Source: Clostridiales bacterium UBA1446 (GTDB lineage Bacteria; Bacillota; Clostridia; Oscillospirales; Oscillospiraceae). From it: a stretch of DNA of 10,346 nucleotides. The notes under the pieces were generated by a model, which worked only from the letters and a program-made list of their open reading frames with translations, did not search any database and had not been told where the DNA came from. Below are positions 1 through 6,216 of this stretch, in pieces. Numbering within the stretch: position 1 is the first letter of the stretch; every line of letters begins with the position of its first letter. The stretch is from the NCBI GenBank assembly GCA_002329245.1, contig DCTG01000213.1:6112-16457 (forward strand), in the 5' to 3' direction. A program made the translations under genes and the position numbers.

Positions 1-1165
1 CCGCCAGCTTGTCCAATACGATAACCGATCCGATTCCCATATTCAAAATCTCGCTGATATTTTTCTGCGTTTTCCCGAGCTCCACCGCAACCTGAAGCGG
101 AATATCGCTGATCAGGTCGATGTTCTTCGGCGGTTCTTTTACGGCCAGAGGGATATCCTCATCCTGGAACGACGGGTATTGAATCGGTTTTACATTTACG
201 GTTCGGTTCGGCTCAGGAGCCTTCTCCTGCCGCTGCGGCGGTCTCTCCGCGGCCGGCGCGGGTTTTTCAGGAGCCGCGGCTTCCACAACAGGCGGGGCCG
301 GAGCCTTGGGTTTTGCCGCGCCGGCGCTTTGCTCGCCGGTGCCCATCATGGCGTTCACGATTTCTTTGGAAGACTCAATGGTCATCAGCTGCATGATCTT
401 GCTCTTGAGCATTCCCTCGATTTCCATGTCGAAGCTGACCTTTACGACAAGCTGCGATCCGTCGAGATATTTGCTCACATCCGTATTTTTCTGGACGCGA
501 ACCGCTATGGGCGGCGTTATGTCAATCGGGCGCTTGAGCATATTGGAAAGAGATGTCGCGGCCGAACCGATCATCTGATTCATGATTTCGCTGATTGCGC
601 TCAGATGCATTTCGTCCAAAGGCGTTTCTTCCAGGCTGACATTCCCGTCCCCACCCATCAGGAGATCGGTAATGAGAAGCGAATCGTACTCTCTCAGGAT
701 CAGAAGGTTTTTCCCATGGATTCCCTTTGTGTACTCCACGGTAACCAAAACAAAGGGAGACTCATACACCGAAAGAACTTCCTGAGAAGAATAGACATGA
801 ACCTGCGGTGTTGTGATCGTCACCCTTCGGCCCAAAAGAGAATACATCGTGGTGGCGGAAGCCCCCATGCCAATATTCCCGACCTCGCCGAGGACATCCT
901 TGTCCGCAGGCGTCAGGTGCTGCCCGCTTTTGTCCAGCTTCAGAAGCTTCTCTTCCAGCTCGGTGAAATTATACATTTCCCTTGTTTCCCGGTTCTCAGA
1001 GGCATCCGTATCGGGATCGGTATTCTGAACACCGGTTCCGGATTGCTCCGCTTCTTTCAGATAGGATGAAATATCCTGTTCGCCGGTCTTGCCGGCACCG
1101 CCAACCGCGGAGGAAGCTCCACCGTTTAACAGAGCATCGATTTCTTCCTGTGACAGGTTGCTCAT
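1..1165 (-). CDS. fliY: FliY, flagellar motor switch phosphatase (CheC + FliN domains), 3' end cut by window
   Basis: FliY is a rotor switch component of Gram-positive bacteria. It combines a CheY-P phosphatase (CheC-like) part with a C-terminal FliN (SpoA) domain in the C-ring. I translated the frame from the ATG at 1165 and it stays open to the window edge (388 residues seen). Residues 3-12 (NLSQEEIDAL) resemble the CheY-P-binding peptide of FliM. Both CheC active sites are intact: D90-x3-E94-x2-N97 with P120, and S189-x3-E193-x2-N196 with P219, each with 22 residues between Asn and Pro. A Pro/Ala-rich linker spans about 278-320. The FliN domain begins near 349 (DLISDIPLQVAVELGKTQ); its last few dozen residues lie outside the window. 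The start overlaps the fliM stop by one base (TAATG), suggesting translational coupling. Length suits the family (B. subtilis FliY is about 378 aa). Confidence 0.96.
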   Translation of the reverse strand, partial: MSNLSQEEIDALLNGGASSAVGGAGKTGEQDISSYLKEAEQSGTGVQNTDPDTDASENRETREMYNFTELEEKLLKLDKSGQHLTPADKDVLGEVGNIGMGASATTMYSLLGRRVTITTPQVHVYSSQEVLSVYESPFVLVTVEYTKGIHGKNLLILREYDSLLITDLLMGGDGNVSLEETPLDEMHLSAISEIMNQMIGSAATSLSNMLKRPIDITPPIAVRVQKNTDVSKYLDGSQLVVKVSFDMEIEGMLKSKIMQLMTIESSKEIVNAMMGTGEQSAGAAKPKAPAPPVVEAAAPEKPAPAAERPPQRQEKAPEPNRTVNVKPIQYPSFQDEDIPLAVKEPPKNIDLISDIPLQVAVELGKTQKNISEILNMGIGSVIVLDKLA

Positions 1166-2151
1166 TATTGATCTTCCCCCTTTAGCACGCTTTCAATTTT
1201 TACCGCGTATTTCTTTCCTTTTCTGCCAATCGAAGCATGAAACTTCGGTATGTGCTGGAGCTTGACGATCAGGGGCTGACCGACCTTATGCTCCAGTTGA
1301 ATGACGTCTCCCACCTGAAGCTTTGCGATATCCGAGACGGTTGCGGTCGTATTGTTGAATACGGCATAGATCGGGACGGACGTGTTAAACACCTTTTTCT
1401 GCAGGTAATCCACCTTCGGCATTACCTTCCGGTTCTGCGTGCCGGAAAACCAGGAGCGCGTATTGAGCTGCTTGGCCACCGGCTCGATCGCCATATGGGG
1501 AATGCAGACGCTGATTACGCCCGTATCCTCTCCGATTCTCACATTGATCGTGACAACCGCCGTCGCTTCGTTCAAATCGATAATCTGCGCAAACTGACTG
1601 CTTGTTTCCAGACGCTCCAAATTCGATTTGAGCTTGATTACCTTTGTCCAGGCTTCGTCGAAATTATGGAACATCTGCCGGATGACCCGTTCCAAAATGG
1701 AAAGCTCGATGGCGGTGAACGTCTTTTTGGAGTCCATTTTGGTGCTGGTTCCTCCTAAGAGACGTCCGATCACGGCGTCCACAACCTCGACGGACATCTG
1801 CATCAACAGGGAACCGTCCAAGGGAGGCGCGTTGAATACGGCCAAAACCACGGGAGTCCCGAGCGCGTTGTTAAACTCGTTAAAGGTCAGTTCTTCGATG
1901 GAGAGCACTTCCATCTCGCAGCTGACCCGGAATATTCCGGTAAAATAATTCGCCAGTAGCTGTGTAAAATTCTGAAATACGATATTGATCGTACGGATCT
2001 GTTCCTTTGGAAAACGGTTTGCCGTCTTAAAATCGTAAGGTTTTATGTGAAGAAGGTTGTCACCTTGTTTTTCATTCGCCTCATTGACGGCGCCCACGGC
2101 CAGCTCATTGATCAATTCGTCTATTTCAGCCTGCGATAATATTTCAGCCAT
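1165..2151 (-). CDS. fliM: FliM, flagellar motor switch protein
   Basis: FliM is the C-ring protein that binds CheY-P and couples it to switching of rotation. The product is 328 aa, normal for the family. The N-terminal peptide ILSQAEIDELI (residues 4-14) is the conserved CheY-P-binding segment. The middle CheC-like domain (about 40-230) lacks the CheC phosphatase residues, as expected. The C-terminal SpoA/FliN-like domain runs from about 250 to 325 (for example VGDVIQLEHKVGQPLIVKL). The start is the ATG at 2151, because AGGGG sits 8 nt upstream; an in-frame GTG at 2160 lies within that ribosome site. In the loop where many FliM proteins carry GGxG, this one reads GGTS (133-136), so the last Gly is Ser. 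The gene follows fliL after 137 nt, one of two long gaps here, and overlaps fliY by one base. Confidence 0.97.
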   Translation of the reverse strand: MAEILSQAEIDELINELAVGAVNEANEKQGDNLLHIKPYDFKTANRFPKEQIRTINIVFQNFTQLLANYFTGIFRVSCEMEVLSIEELTFNEFNNALGTPVVLAVFNAPPLDGSLLMQMSVEVVDAVIGRLLGGTSTKMDSKKTFTAIELSILERVIRQMFHNFDEAWTKVIKLKSNLERLETSSQFAQIIDLNEATAVVTINVRIGEDTGVISVCIPHMAIEPVAKQLNTRSWFSGTQNRKVMPKVDYLQKKVFNTSVPIYAVFNNTTATVSDIAKLQVGDVIQLEHKVGQPLIVKLQHIPKFHASIGRKGKKYAVKIESVLKGEDQ

Positions 2152-2288
2152 GGGAATCACCCCTTTGCGCTTTCAGAATATTCTGCCCGCTCCCCGTTCA
2201 ATCCGCCCGTTATATGAGGGGACTTCAGAACCGCGTGAGAATCGGGCCTTTTCGGCAGCCTGCCCTGAAGGCGCAGCTTTGGCATCGG

Positions 2289-2687
2289 TTACTGCATGAC
2301 AAAATCGTTGAAGTATACCTTGACGATATTGTCTATCCCCAAATCGGCATTCAGCTTATTTTTTATCTCGTCCCGCAGCTTGTTCTGAATGTCCTGGCTT
2401 TTTATATCCGCTTCGGTCAGCTGCCTCAGTTTCTGAATAATCGAATCTCTGATGATGTACTCTTTATCCTCCAACTTTTCCTGGAGCTTCTCCTCGTTGA
2501 GCATCAAAACAACGGTTACCTTGAACAGTTTTCCGCTGTCCTTCACATTGGTTACAAAATAGTCCCCCGGCACATAGGCGTAGAGCTTTTCCTCCGCTTC
2601 TCCACCCTGGTAAACAAGGAAATAGTAGGCTGCTCCTCCACCCGCCAGCACGATGACAAGAATGATGATTAACAGTTTTTTCTTCAT
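2289..2687 (-). CDS. fliL: FliL, flagellar basal body-associated stator protein
   Basis: FliL is a single-pass inner-membrane protein that surrounds or supports the stator units; family work assigns it a stomatin-like periplasmic domain. The 132-residue product starts with Lys residues and one hydrophobic helix (about residues 4-24: LLIIILVIVLAGGGAAYYFLV). An extracytoplasmic domain follows, with the typical YFVTNVKDSG...FKVTVVLML strand region and a helical RDSIIQKLRQLTEADI segment. The protein ends NIVKVYFNDFVMQ, like other FliL C-termini. I chose the ATG at 2687, which puts a positively charged N-terminus just before the membrane helix; a weak GGGAGAGAAG lies upstream. A TTG at 2705 is in frame but lacks a ribosome site. 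The gene sits 34 nt after motB, which fits its role with MotAB. Confidence 0.93.
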   Translation of the reverse strand: MKKKLLIIILVIVLAGGGAAYYFLVYQGGEAEEKLYAYVPGDYFVTNVKDSGKLFKVTVVLMLNEEKLQEKLEDKEYIIRDSIIQKLRQLTEADIKSQDIQNKLRDEIKNKLNADLGIDNIVKVYFNDFVMQ

Positions 2688-2721
2688 GTCGGACTTCTCT
2701 CCCAATGTCTGAGAGATAAAA

Positions 2722-3495
2722 CTATCCCTCTTCGTTCATTTTTTCAACGACAAAATCCACCCGCCTGTTCATGGCTCTTCCCTCAACAGTGTCGTTTGTC
2801 GCAACCGGCTGGTACTCTCCGTATGCCACGGCCGACATCTTGTCCAGATCGATTTTCTTCGAACGGATAAAGTATTCCAGCGCCGTGGCCGCTCTTGCCA
2901 TGGACAGCTCCCAATTGTCCTTGAACTGTTCCGTATGAATGGGAACATTGTCCGTGTGTCCTTCAATGCGGATCATTTTGATAATATCTAAGTTTCTGCT
3001 CAGGATGACGATGATGTGATCCAAAATCGGCTTCCCTTCCTCGAGGAGCACCGCTTTGGCCGAATCAAACAGCAGCGTTTGCGTGAATCGGAGCAGGATT
3101 ACGTCTCCTTCTTTTTTCACCATGAGGTGCGCCTCCAGCTGGTTGGAGGCAATGTAGGTGCGTATTTCGTTATAAAGCCTGTCGAAGGCTTCCTCATTGA
3201 TCTGCACATTGGCCTGGCTCTCTTCGTTCTCCGCCGATTCTCCCGTTTTCTGTACCCCTTCAACTTTTATTTCGTTGTCCATTACGGTATTGGGATCCAA
3301 TACCGTAATGGAGGTCGACTTCTGGCCAGAAAATGCGCCAACGAGCTGTTCCCACTTTTCCGCGTCAATGCTGGAAAAGGAATAAAGAAGCACAAAAAAG
3401 CACAGGAGCAACGTAACCATATCGCCGTATGTATCCATCCAGCTGTAACCGGTACCCTCTTCCGGCGGTTTCCTTCTAGCTCTGCTGCCTGACAA
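2722..3495 (-). CDS. motB: MotB, flagellar stator protein with OmpA-like peptidoglycan-binding domain
   Basis: MotB pairs with MotA to form the ion-conducting stator and anchors it to peptidoglycan. The product is 257 aa. A basic N-terminus (SGSRARRK) precedes one membrane helix (about 19-42) containing the ion-binding Asp as D25 in TYGDMVTLLL. A low-complexity acidic linker spans about 57-100. The OmpA/MotB domain covers about 130-252, with EGHTDNVPI (178-186) and the NRRVDF motif (243-248). The start is TTG at 3495: GGAGGAGGAG lies just upstream, and the next Met (residue 20) would remove the segment before the helix. The gene overlaps the end of motA by 20 nt, so translation is probably coupled. 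The helix sequence LLLCFFVLLYSFSS resembles PomB/MotS-type sodium stators. Codons 62-73 sit within a perfect inverted repeat. Confidence 0.96.
   Translation of the reverse strand: MSGSRARRKPPEEGTGYSWMDTYGDMVTLLLCFFVLLYSFSSIDAEKWEQLVGAFSGQKSTSITVLDPNTVMDNEIKVEGVQKTGESAENEESQANVQINEEAFDRLYNEIRTYIASNQLEAHLMVKKEGDVILLRFTQTLLFDSAKAVLLEEGKPILDHIIVILSRNLDIIKMIRIEGHTDNVPIHTEQFKDNWELSMARAATALEYFIRSKKIDLDKMSAVAYGEYQPVATNDTVEGRAMNRRVDFVVEKMNEEG
3278..3312. repeat. Perfect 16-bp inverted repeat with 3-nt centre inside motB
   Basis: Arms at 3278-3293 and 3297-3312 are exact reverse complements (TCCATTACGGTATTGG and its complement), separated by only GAT. In the motB mRNA this would be a 16-bp hairpin with a three-base loop. 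It lies in codons 62-73 (SITVLDPNTVMD), in the variable linker between the membrane helix and the OmpA domain. No T-run follows on the coding strand, so it does not look like an intrinsic terminator. Its function is unknown. It could arise by palindrome-templated mutation, be a protein-binding site, or act as an RNA structure. Confidence 0.9.
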
Positions 3496-4291
3496 CCTTC
3501 TCCTCCTCCGTTTCCTTTTCGCCCAAGGAGACCTTCGTCTCCTGCAGCTGCGCGCGGGACAGGAAGGCATTCAGCTTTTCCCGGATAATCCTCGGGTTTT
3601 CGCCGTCCTGAATGGACAGAAGGCCCTCAAGCATAAGCTCTTTGCGCAGGTATTCCTGGCCGCCGACAGCCTTCAGCTTTTTGGACAGCGGGCTGAACAC
3701 GAGGTTTGCGAGCATCGTACCGTAAAACGTCGTCACCAGCGCAACCGCCATGTTCGGCCCGAGCGCTTCCATGTCGGTCAGGTGCTTGAGCATATTGATC
3801 AGACCGATCAGCGTGCCGATCATGCCGAACGCCGGAGAATAGGCGGCTGCGGCATCTAAGATGGCCCGGCTTTCCGCGTGCCTTTCCTTGATAAAGGCAA
3901 GCTCGGTTTCCATAATCCCTTTAATGAGTTCCGGGTCCGAGCCATCCACGATCAGCATAATCCCTTTTTTAAGGAACGGATCCGTCGTCTCCTCTGCCGT
4001 TTCTTCCAAAGACAAAATGCCTTCGCGCCTTGCGATATTGGCCATGCTAATCAGGTCTTCGACGTCCTTTTGAAAATCAATCTCTACTTTTTTAAACGCA
4101 TTTCGAACCGCTTTGAGCATGTTTTTCAGCCGATAAATCGGGAAAGATGCGACTGTGGCGAACAGAACTCCGCCCCCCACAATGAAAATGGAGGAGGGAT
4201 CGAGAAAGCTCATAATATCGCCGGTCATAAAGATACTAATCGTGACGCAGGCAATTCCTGCGAGCACTCCGATTATCGTTGTCAGATCCAT
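3476..4291 (-). CDS. motA: MotA, flagellar stator ion-channel subunit
   Basis: MotA is the four-helix membrane subunit of the stator; its cytoplasmic loop pushes on FliG. The 271-aa product has helices at about 4-22 and 32-50, a long cytoplasmic loop (about 55-145), then helices at about 147-170 and 180-200. Conserved features include the charged loop R88-R89...E96-E97, DPFLKKGI (104-111), and prolines P153 (YSPAFGMIGTLIGL) and P201, matching E. coli P173 and P222 in context. I chose the ATG at 4291 (MDLTTIIG): GTGGAG lies 8 nt upstream, whereas the ATG at 4297 is only 2 nt from it, and family members usually start MDL. The open frame extends further upstream to 4477 but overlaps flbD. The gene lies 35 nt after flbD and overlaps motB. 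T160 and T187-T188 match PomA-type sodium stators. Confidence 0.97.
   Translation of the reverse strand: MDLTTIIGVLAGIACVTISIFMTGDIMSFLDPSSIFIVGGGVLFATVASFPIYRLKNMLKAVRNAFKKVEIDFQKDVEDLISMANIARREGILSLEETAEETTDPFLKKGIMLIVDGSDPELIKGIMETELAFIKERHAESRAILDAAAAYSPAFGMIGTLIGLINMLKHLTDMEALGPNMAVALVTTFYGTMLANLVFSPLSKKLKAVGGQEYLRKELMLEGLLSIQDGENPRIIREKLNAFLSRAQLQETKVSLGEKETEEEKVVRQQS
3500..3509 (-). promoter_or_regulatory. Ribosome binding site for motB, inside motA codons
   Basis: On the minus strand this reads GGAGGAGGAG, followed by AAGG and then TTG at 3495. It lies in the Glu-rich 3' end of motA (TEEEK codons). This site is why the motB start is placed at the TTG and not at Met20. Confidence 0.75.
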
Positions 4292-4326
4292 GATCATCGC
4301 TCCACAAAAATCATTCTTCTGCCGAT

Positions 4327-4515
4327 TTACCTGCAGAACTGTTTTCTTTTTCGTTCGTCGATACGCGCAATGATTTCCTCGACGGACTCGGCGACCGCAA
4401 CCTTTTTCCCGCTTTGCAGCGATAAAATGGTGTCCCCCGCATCTTCCATAAATTCGATCAGGTCTTCGTTGACCCAAAACTGGTCCACTTTATTGATCCG
4501 GGTCACCTGTATCAT
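4327..4515 (-). CDS. swrD: FlbD/SwrD family small motility protein
   Basis: This 62-residue protein belongs to the FlbD/SwrD (YlzI) family, always found near flgE and the motor genes in Gram-positive bacteria. B. subtilis SwrD is reported to raise flagellar motor power and is needed for swarming; the molecular mechanism is not settled. It is not the DNA-binding FlbD of Caulobacter. The sequence starts MIQVTRINKVDQFWVNEDLI, followed by IEFMEDAGDTILSLQSGKK and VAESVEEIIARI, a typical pattern of short strands and a final helix with a basic tail. The start ATG at 4515 has GGAGG 6 nt upstream. The gene lies after a 128-nt gap from flgE that holds a GC-rich hairpin, and 35 nt before motA, in line with a role in stator function. 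Confidence 0.93.
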   Translation of the reverse strand: MIQVTRINKVDQFWVNEDLIEFMEDAGDTILSLQSGKKVAVAESVEEIIARIDERKRKQFCR

Positions 4516-4551
4516 ATCCGGCCTCCAATTCCATCACAGGTTAGGGGTTAA

Positions 4552-4619
4552 GACGGGGAGGGCAGCGGCGCCGCCGGGCGCGCTGCAAGCCGGCGGCTAC
4601 CGGCCGGGCGCTCCCCGTC
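4552..4619 (-). repeat. Large GC-rich hairpin between flgE and flbD
   Basis: The 9-base arms GACGGGGAG (4552-4560) and CTCCCCGTC (4611-4619) are exact complements. They enclose a second perfect stem, GCCGCCGG (4570-4577) with CCGGCGGC (4590-4597), closing a 12-nt loop. The interval is far richer in G and C than its surroundings. In the RNA the downstream flank is TTAACCCC, not a U-run, so a classical intrinsic terminator is unlikely. A partial attenuator, an mRNA-stabilising 3' structure for flgE, or a processing site is possible. Confidence 0.75.
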
Positions 4620-4634
4620 CTGACAAAACGTCAG
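4620..4634 (-). other. Small hairpin just after flgE stop
   Basis: In the RNA sense this reads CTGAC-GTTTT-GTCAG, a 5-bp stem with a 5-nt loop. It starts 9 nt after the flgE stop codon and immediately precedes the large GC-rich hairpin. On its own it is weak and could be chance. Together with the neighbour it makes the flgE 3' region strongly structured. Confidence 0.35.
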
Positions 4635-4643
4635 CAATCATCC

Positions 4644-5504
4644 TCAGCGCTTGAGGTTTACAAGCTCCTCCAACATGCTGTCCGAGGTCGTGATGACTCT
4701 CGCGCTTGCCTGATATCCTCTTTGCATTACGATCAAATTGGTCATTTCCGTCGCCAGTTCCACGTTCGACATCTCCAGACTCCCGGAGGAAAGAGCGCCG
4801 GCATAGCCTTCGTTTGCGTAATCCAACATGGCGACACCGGAGTTCGCCGACTCCTTATAGAGGCTCTGCCCCGTCTTTTCCAAGCCGGCCGAGTTGGCAA
4901 AGGTGGCTAAGACAACCCTGCCGATCACAATGGTTTGCTCCGTATCCAGATCATAGGCGGTGGCAAAGCCGTTGGCGTCGATTGCATAATCGGTATAATT
5001 TTCGCCCGCGCTTTTATCTCCGCCGATCCGGATGGCACTCAAGCTGCTCAGGTCGCCGCTGAAGTCCGTAGCCGTGGGATCGGTCGTCAGTTCTCCCAAG
5101 ACGCGCTCGCCGTTGTCCGTTACCAAATAGCCGCTGGAATCGACCTGGAAACTGCCGTATCTGGAATAATTATAGCTGCCGTCCGCAGCCTGGATAATGA
5201 AGTCCCCCTCGCCGTCGATCGAAAAATCGAGGGTACTGTCCGTACTCTGCGTGCTGCCTTCTTTGGTAGAAGTCTTGATGCCCGCAATTGTAACACCCAA
5301 ACCGATCTGTTTGGCGTTGGTTCCGCCCATGGTATCGCTCGCAGCCGTGGCCGTACTGATCGTCTGACTGAAGATATCGGAAAAGACAACGGAACTTGCT
5401 TTAAACCCTATCGTATTGACGTTTGCTATGTTGTTACCCACAACGTCCAAAGCCGTCTGATGGTTTTTCAGGCCGGACACCGCGGAAAAAAGTGAACGCA
5501 TCAT
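4644..5504 (-). CDS. flgE: FlgE, flagellar hook protein (FlgE/FlgG-type rod-hook family)
   Basis: FlgE polymerises outside the cell to form the hook, the universal joint between rod and filament. The 286-aa product has the family's N-terminal D0 region (MRSLFSAVSGLKNHQTALD, then VVGNNIANVNTIGFKAS at 21-37) and the C-terminal helix region (247-286: NVELATEMTNLIVMQRGYQA and on to VNLKR). The centre (about 80-245) is a Ser/Thr/Gly/Asp-rich surface domain. There is no cleavable signal peptide, as expected for type III export. Length is like B. subtilis FlgE (about 264 aa) and shorter than the enterobacterial protein. The ATG at 5504 is preceded by AGGAGG; a second ATG follows directly. The AGGAGG abuts the flgD stop, so the two genes are closely coupled. 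FlgG homologues look similar, but position after fliK-flgD supports the hook role. Confidence 0.94.
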   Translation of the reverse strand: MMRSLFSAVSGLKNHQTALDVVGNNIANVNTIGFKASSVVFSDIFSQTISTATAASDTMGGTNAKQIGLGVTIAGIKTSTKEGSTQSTDSTLDFSIDGEGDFIIQAADGSYNYSRYGSFQVDSSGYLVTDNGERVLGELTTDPTATDFSGDLSSLSAIRIGGDKSAGENYTDYAIDANGFATAYDLDTEQTIVIGRVVLATFANSAGLEKTGQSLYKESANSGVAMLDYANEGYAGALSSGSLEMSNVELATEMTNLIVMQRGYQASARVITTSDSMLEELVNLKR

Positions 5505-5519
5505 AAGTTTTATCCTCCT

Positions 5520-6200
5520 TTATTCTGTGCCGTTTGGATCTTCTTCGGCTTCCCCGGTCCGTTCGTCGCCGGCAGCCGTCTGGCTGACGTTGACGATGGC
5601 GTCCAGGGGAAGGAGAACGTCGCCGATTTTGACCGACAGGCGGCCGTTTTCGGATGATATGCCCTCCACCCTGCCGGTTATCGTGCGCGTTTGTCCCTCT
5701 TCGTCCTCGTAGGTCCCCGTCACGATTTTCCCGATCAGATTAGCCGCATCGGCGATTGATGTATCGTTATCCAACATGTCCGGATCCATGATCTGCCGGA
5801 TATCGCCGATGTCGACCGCTTTTTCTCCGATCAGCGCGTAATACGCGCCGTTTTTATATAGAATACTGTGAATGATACCGAAATGCTCCGTACGGCTGCC
5901 CGCAGCGGTATCGATCGTTTGGGCGTGCGCATATTTCCCGACCAAACCGTAAGCCTGAGAAGCCGCCATACTGCCGGACATATCTCGCATTTCCTCTAAT
6001 GTGGTCATCTGCGCGAGCTGGGACACGAACTGGGTGTCCGTTTGCGGCTCGAGCGGATTCTGATACTGAAACTGAGCCACAAGAAGCTTGAGAAACATAT
6101 CGGAATCAACGCCTAAATTTGAAACCTTGCTTTTTGAGTTTGACTGCGAGGATTCATTGGCCGCCGCCAAGGAAACCGCGTTTAAGACGTCCGATGCCAT
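5520..6200 (-). CDS. flgD: FlgD, hook-capping protein (YlxG type)
   Basis: FlgD caps the growing hook and guides FlgE assembly. The 226-aa product has the diagnostic N-terminal motif at about 36-71: FLKLLVAQFQYQNPLEP followed by TQFVSQLAQMTTLEEM. The start is the ATG at 6200, with GGAGG 5 nt upstream. The frame is open further upstream to 6464, but that part overlaps fliK and is not FlgD-like. After the N-terminal domain come two similar stretches, about 86-137 and 155-205, each LVGK/LIGK...G.I...NG..Y/L..IG...I/L..I, which look like a tandem Tudor/SH3-like repeat. I see no sign of the FlgD Ig-like domain known in Proteobacteria. The tail (210-226) is acidic. The gene lies 16 nt after fliK and 15 nt before flgE. 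Confidence 0.95.
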   Translation of the reverse strand: MASDVLNAVSLAAANESSQSNSKSKVSNLGVDSDMFLKLLVAQFQYQNPLEPQTDTQFVSQLAQMTTLEEMRDMSGSMAASQAYGLVGKYAHAQTIDTAAGSRTEHFGIIHSILYKNGAYYALIGEKAVDIGDIRQIMDPDMLDNDTSIADAANLIGKIVTGTYEDEEGQTRTITGRVEGISSENGRLSVKIGDVLLPLDAIVNVSQTAAGDERTGEAEEDPNGTE

Positions 6201-6216
6201 ATTTCCCTCCTGATTG

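Noticed and set aside
179..1069. A 296-codon open frame on the plus strand, opposite fliY
   Set aside because: It is antisense to a clearly conserved fliY, has an Arg/His-rich unlikely protein composition, and no ribosome site or family resemblance. It reflects codon bias of the real gene.
2174..2185. 12-bp perfect palindrome CAGAATATTCTG upstream of fliM
   Set aside because: A 12-bp palindrome is expected a couple of times in 10 kb by chance, and no known operator consensus or nearby promoter is visible.
4292..4477. Upstream extension of the motA frame by 62 codons
   Set aside because: It overlaps flbD, is not MotA-like, and the ribosome site points to the ATG at 4291.
4552..4619. Interpreting the flgE-flbD hairpin as an intrinsic terminator
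   Set aside because: The RNA downstream of the stem is TTAACCCC with no U-tract on the coding strand, and on the opposite strand the stem is followed by CTGACAAAACG, also without a T-run.
3878..4654. A 258-codon plus-strand frame opposite motA, flbD and the hairpin
   Set aside because: It crosses two real genes and the structured gap, and its translation resembles no family; a shadow frame.
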